Shown: in pieces, positions 6,579 through 8,461 of the stretch
Numbering within the stretch: position 1 is the first letter of the stretch
Layout of the letters: every line of letters starts with the position of its first letter
NCBI GenBank assembly: GCA_002347685.1
Contig: DDWS01000044.1
Location: 1-8,461, forward strand
Length of the DNA: 8,461 nucleotides
Reading direction: 5' to 3'
From: Syntrophaceae bacterium UBA2280
Lineage (GTDB): Bacteria > Desulfobacterota > Syntrophia > Syntrophales > Smithellaceae
Notes under the pieces: model-generated
The model's database searches: none
What the model was told of the DNA's origin: nothing
The model's input: the letters and a program-made list of their open reading frames with translations, nothing else
Made by a program: the position numbers and the translations under genes

Positions 6579-8461
6579 TGGCTGGTCACCGGGGCACAGA
6601 AACAACATTCGAACTGACAACGATTGAGCGTCTGGAACAGCAAGGCTACACACATTTTCTTGGACCGGAGTTGGAGCGTCCGTTGGACGAAGTTGTCCTC
6701 AAGGACCTGCTGCGGGCCAACTTGGCCATGCGTTATAAGGCATTGCCTGCATCTGCCATTGATGAGGCCATGAATAGCATCTGCCGCCCTGACGGTGTTG
6801 ATACTATGCGACGCAACAAGACCTTTCACCAACGCTTGACGCGCGGCTTCGAGCAGAAGGTAGAATGCCCCAACGGCCGCAAAGAGTATGTCTACATCTA
6901 TCCTGTTTGCTGGGACGATCCCGGCAGCAACGATTTCCATGTGGTGAACCAGCTTCCCATCCACGGCAGGAATGACCGCCGACCGGACATCATCATTTAC
7001 ATTAACGGACTGCCGTTGGTCGTCTTCGAGTTGAAGAACCCCTATGCCATCAAACCTACGATTGATGATGCCCTGAATCAGATACAGCATTACGTTCACG
7101 ATATCAGCCAACTCTTTGATTTCAATACCCTGGTCGTTGTCTCTGACGGCGTCAATACCCAACACGGCATGTGGAGCGCCGACACGGAGTGGTATGCCCC
7201 CTGGAAGTCGATCAACGGTTTTGACATTGAGCCCAACACAAGCGGCAGTATGAAAGTTCTCATTGAAGGACTTTTTTCAAAAGACCGGTTGTTACAGTAC
7301 ATTCATGACTTTATTGTATTCGAGGAGGCAAATGAAAAGTTAACCAAGAAAGGTGCCAAATATCACCAGTTCTTCGCCGCTCGTCTCGCCGCAGAAAAGA
7401 CTGTCGAAACAGTTAAGGCCGGTGACGAAAAACGGATCGGCGTGATCTGGCACACCACCGGATCAGGCAAGTCTCTATCCATGGCCTTTCTGGTGGGTAT
7501 CCTTCGCCGTATGCCGGAACTGGAAAACCCCTCCTTTGTTATTCAGGTGGACCGCAACGATCTGGACGATCAACTGCATGACCAATTTGTGGTAGCCAGG
7601 TCCCTGGTGGGCGATGTGAAGCAAGCCGACAGCACGGAGGACTTGCGCGAGCTTCTGAAAACGGAAGGCGGCGAAGTGATCTTTACCACTATCGAAAAAT
7701 TCCGGTTGAACAAAGATGAAGGTGAGACGGAACATCCCGTCCTTTCGTCCCGGTCCAACATCATCATTATCGCCGATGAGGCACACCGCTCACAGTATGG
7801 ATTCATTAATGGATACGCCCGTTATCTGGCCGAGGCACTTCCCAACGCCCGGCGGATCGGGTTCACCGGCACACCGATCAGCTTTTCAGGCGCTGACACG
7901 ATTGAGGTTTTCGGCGATCTGATCCACACATACGATATTCGCCAATCCCAGGAGGATGGTGCAACAAAGCCGATTTATTACTCCCCGCGTCAGGTTAAAC
8001 TGCACCTGTCTAAGGCGGATATTGACGCCGCTTTGAAAGACCTGACTGAAAACGCAAATGCAACTGATCTGGAGCGCCGCAAGAGCCGCTGGGCAGCGTT
8101 GGCTGCGGCAGCCGGCGCCAAAGAAAGGGTTGGTGCGTTGGCAAAAGATCTGCTTCAGCACTTTCTCGACAGGTCCGCTACTTTGACCGGTAAGGCAATG
8201 GCGGTATGCATGACCCGCGCAAACTGTGTCCGGCTTTATGATGCGCTGACCGATCTTCCCGACTGTCCGGAGGTAAAGATTGTCATGACGGGCAATCTCT
8301 CCGAGGATCCTCCCGTGTGGAATAAAGCAGGGCACCTGACCACTAAAGCACAAAGAGATATCATCAAAAAGCGTATGATCGATCCGGATGATCCACTGAA
8401 GATTGTTATCGTTTGCGATATGTGGCTGACTGGCACTATAATACTCCCCAAAAACTGGACA
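6578..8461 (+). CDS. hsdR: Type I restriction endonuclease/translocase subunit HsdR, cut short in helicase domain 2
   Basis: HsdR translocates DNA using ATP and cleaves it away from the unmethylated site. The 628 visible codons are open. The N-terminal nuclease domain has RRPD (D137) and FELK (E151, K153), the PD-ExK triad. Helicase domain 1 has Walker A TTGSGKS (293-299), the DEAH box (400-403) and FTGTP (429-433). Helicase domain 2 begins with KAMAVCMTRANCVRLYDAL and reaches VCDMWLTG (612-619), where the family continues F-D-A-P. Here homology stops after base 8434 and unrelated codons follow to the window end. Full-length HsdR is roughly 1000 residues, so the remaining helicase motifs and the HsdS/HsdM-binding C-terminal region are missing from this piece. 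The start overlaps the previous stop (TAATG) and has GGGAGG (6564-6569). It is probably a disrupted gene in this strain. Confidence 0.92.
   Translation, partial: MAGHRGTETTFELTTIERLEQQGYTHFLGPELERPLDEVVLKDLLRANLAMRYKALPASAIDEAMNSICRPDGVDTMRRNKTFHQRLTRGFEQKVECPNGRKEYVYIYPVCWDDPGSNDFHVVNQLPIHGRNDRRPDIIIYINGLPLVVFELKNPYAIKPTIDDALNQIQHYVHDISQLFDFNTLVVVSDGVNTQHGMWSADTEWYAPWKSINGFDIEPNTSGSMKVLIEGLFSKDRLLQYIHDFIVFEEANEKLTKKGAKYHQFFAARLAAEKTVETVKAGDEKRIGVIWHTTGSGKSLSMAFLVGILRRMPELENPSFVIQVDRNDLDDQLHDQFVVARSLVGDVKQADSTEDLRELLKTEGGEVIFTTIEKFRLNKDEGETEHPVLSSRSNIIIIADEAHRSQYGFINGYARYLAEALPNARRIGFTGTPISFSGADTIEVFGDLIHTYDIRQSQEDGATKPIYYSPRQVKLHLSKADIDAALKDLTENANATDLERRKSRWAALAAAAGAKERVGALAKDLLQHFLDRSATLTGKAMAVCMTRANCVRLYDALTDLPDCPEVKIVMTGNLSEDPPVWNKAGHLTTKAQRDIIKKRMIDPDDPLKIVIVCDMWLTGTIILPKNWT
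8431..8461. mobile_element. Probable terminus of an insertion sequence inside hsdR (partial)
   Basis: After HsdR W-L-T-G the sequence ends in CTCCCCAAAAACTGGACA (8444-8461), which resembles the terminal inverted repeats of IS3-like elements (TG start, a run of Cs, an A run, then TGGACA). A TG that could be the element tip is at 8431-8432, but those bases also fit the HsdR codons, so the exact boundary lies between 8431 and 8435. The rest of the element, its transposase and its second end lie outside the window, so the family is not certain. Confidence 0.55.

Noticed and set aside
6575..7165. 196-codon open frame on the minus strand opposite hsdR
   Set aside because: It lies wholly antisense to well-conserved HsdR nuclease-domain codons and shows no recognisable motif; a shadow of the real gene.
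7886..8353. 155-codon minus-strand open frame opposite the HsdR helicase region
   Set aside because: Antisense to helicase motifs and without family features.
816..8434. Phase-variable repeat tracts or inverted hsdS cassettes
   Set aside because: I found no long homopolymer or tandem repeat in the hsd genes and no second inverted hsdS copy; the single TRD in the 816-2612 gene is on the same strand and not a silent cassette of hsdS.
1..8461. CRISPR array, tRNA or rRNA genes
   Set aside because: No regularly spaced direct repeats and no cloverleaf or rRNA-like sequence were seen on either strand.

Overview
The window is a defence locus on a bacterial chromosome or genomic island. It holds one left-to-right operon built around a Type I restriction-modification (R-M) system. 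Nothing in it fixes the taxon. Strong AGGAGG-type ribosome binding sites, a textbook sigma70-type promoter and mixed GC content (hsdM about 58% in a hand-counted stretch) suggest a mesophilic Gram-negative, possibly of the Desulfobacterota or Proteobacteria type; that is only an impression.

Layout. Positions 1-81 may hold the last codons of an unrecognised gene entering from the left. A 10-bp inverted repeat followed by five Ts (84-166) comes next. Positions 167-480 are non-coding and become very AT-rich (about 22% GC at 341-460); they contain a 31-bp near-perfect palindrome (309-339). A promoter, TTGACA-N17-TATATT (481-509), drives the operon. The order is: a small DUF4258-like protein (536-793); a degenerate N6-adenine-methylase-like protein fused to one HsdS-type target recognition domain (816-2612); a canonical HsdM (2666-4282); a two-TRD HsdS (4294-5598); a DUF3644 protein with an HEPN-like Rx4H motif (5598-6578); and HsdR (6578 to the window end). 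HsdS/DUF3644 and DUF3644/HsdR each share one base (TGATG, TAATG), so these three genes are probably translationally coupled.

How the genes may work together. HsdM2-HsdS should methylate adenines in a bipartite site and HsdR should cut unmethylated DNA. Two additions make this more than an ordinary Type I locus. The DUF3644 gene sits between hsdS and hsdR, exactly where the HEPN anticodon nuclease gene prrC sits in the E. coli prr locus (prrA=hsdM, prrB=hsdS, prrC, prrD=hsdR). It may therefore be a second-line RNase guarded by the R-M complex. The upstream pseudo-methylase/TRD fusion has lost the recognisable SAM-binding and catalytic motifs and could be a structural or regulatory half-complex.

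HsdR similarity stops inside helicase domain 2, at W-L-T-G where family members continue F-D-A-P. The remaining bases, up to the window end, look like the terminus of an insertion sequence. In this strain the nuclease subunit is probably broken while the methylase genes and the putative toxin gene remain open.
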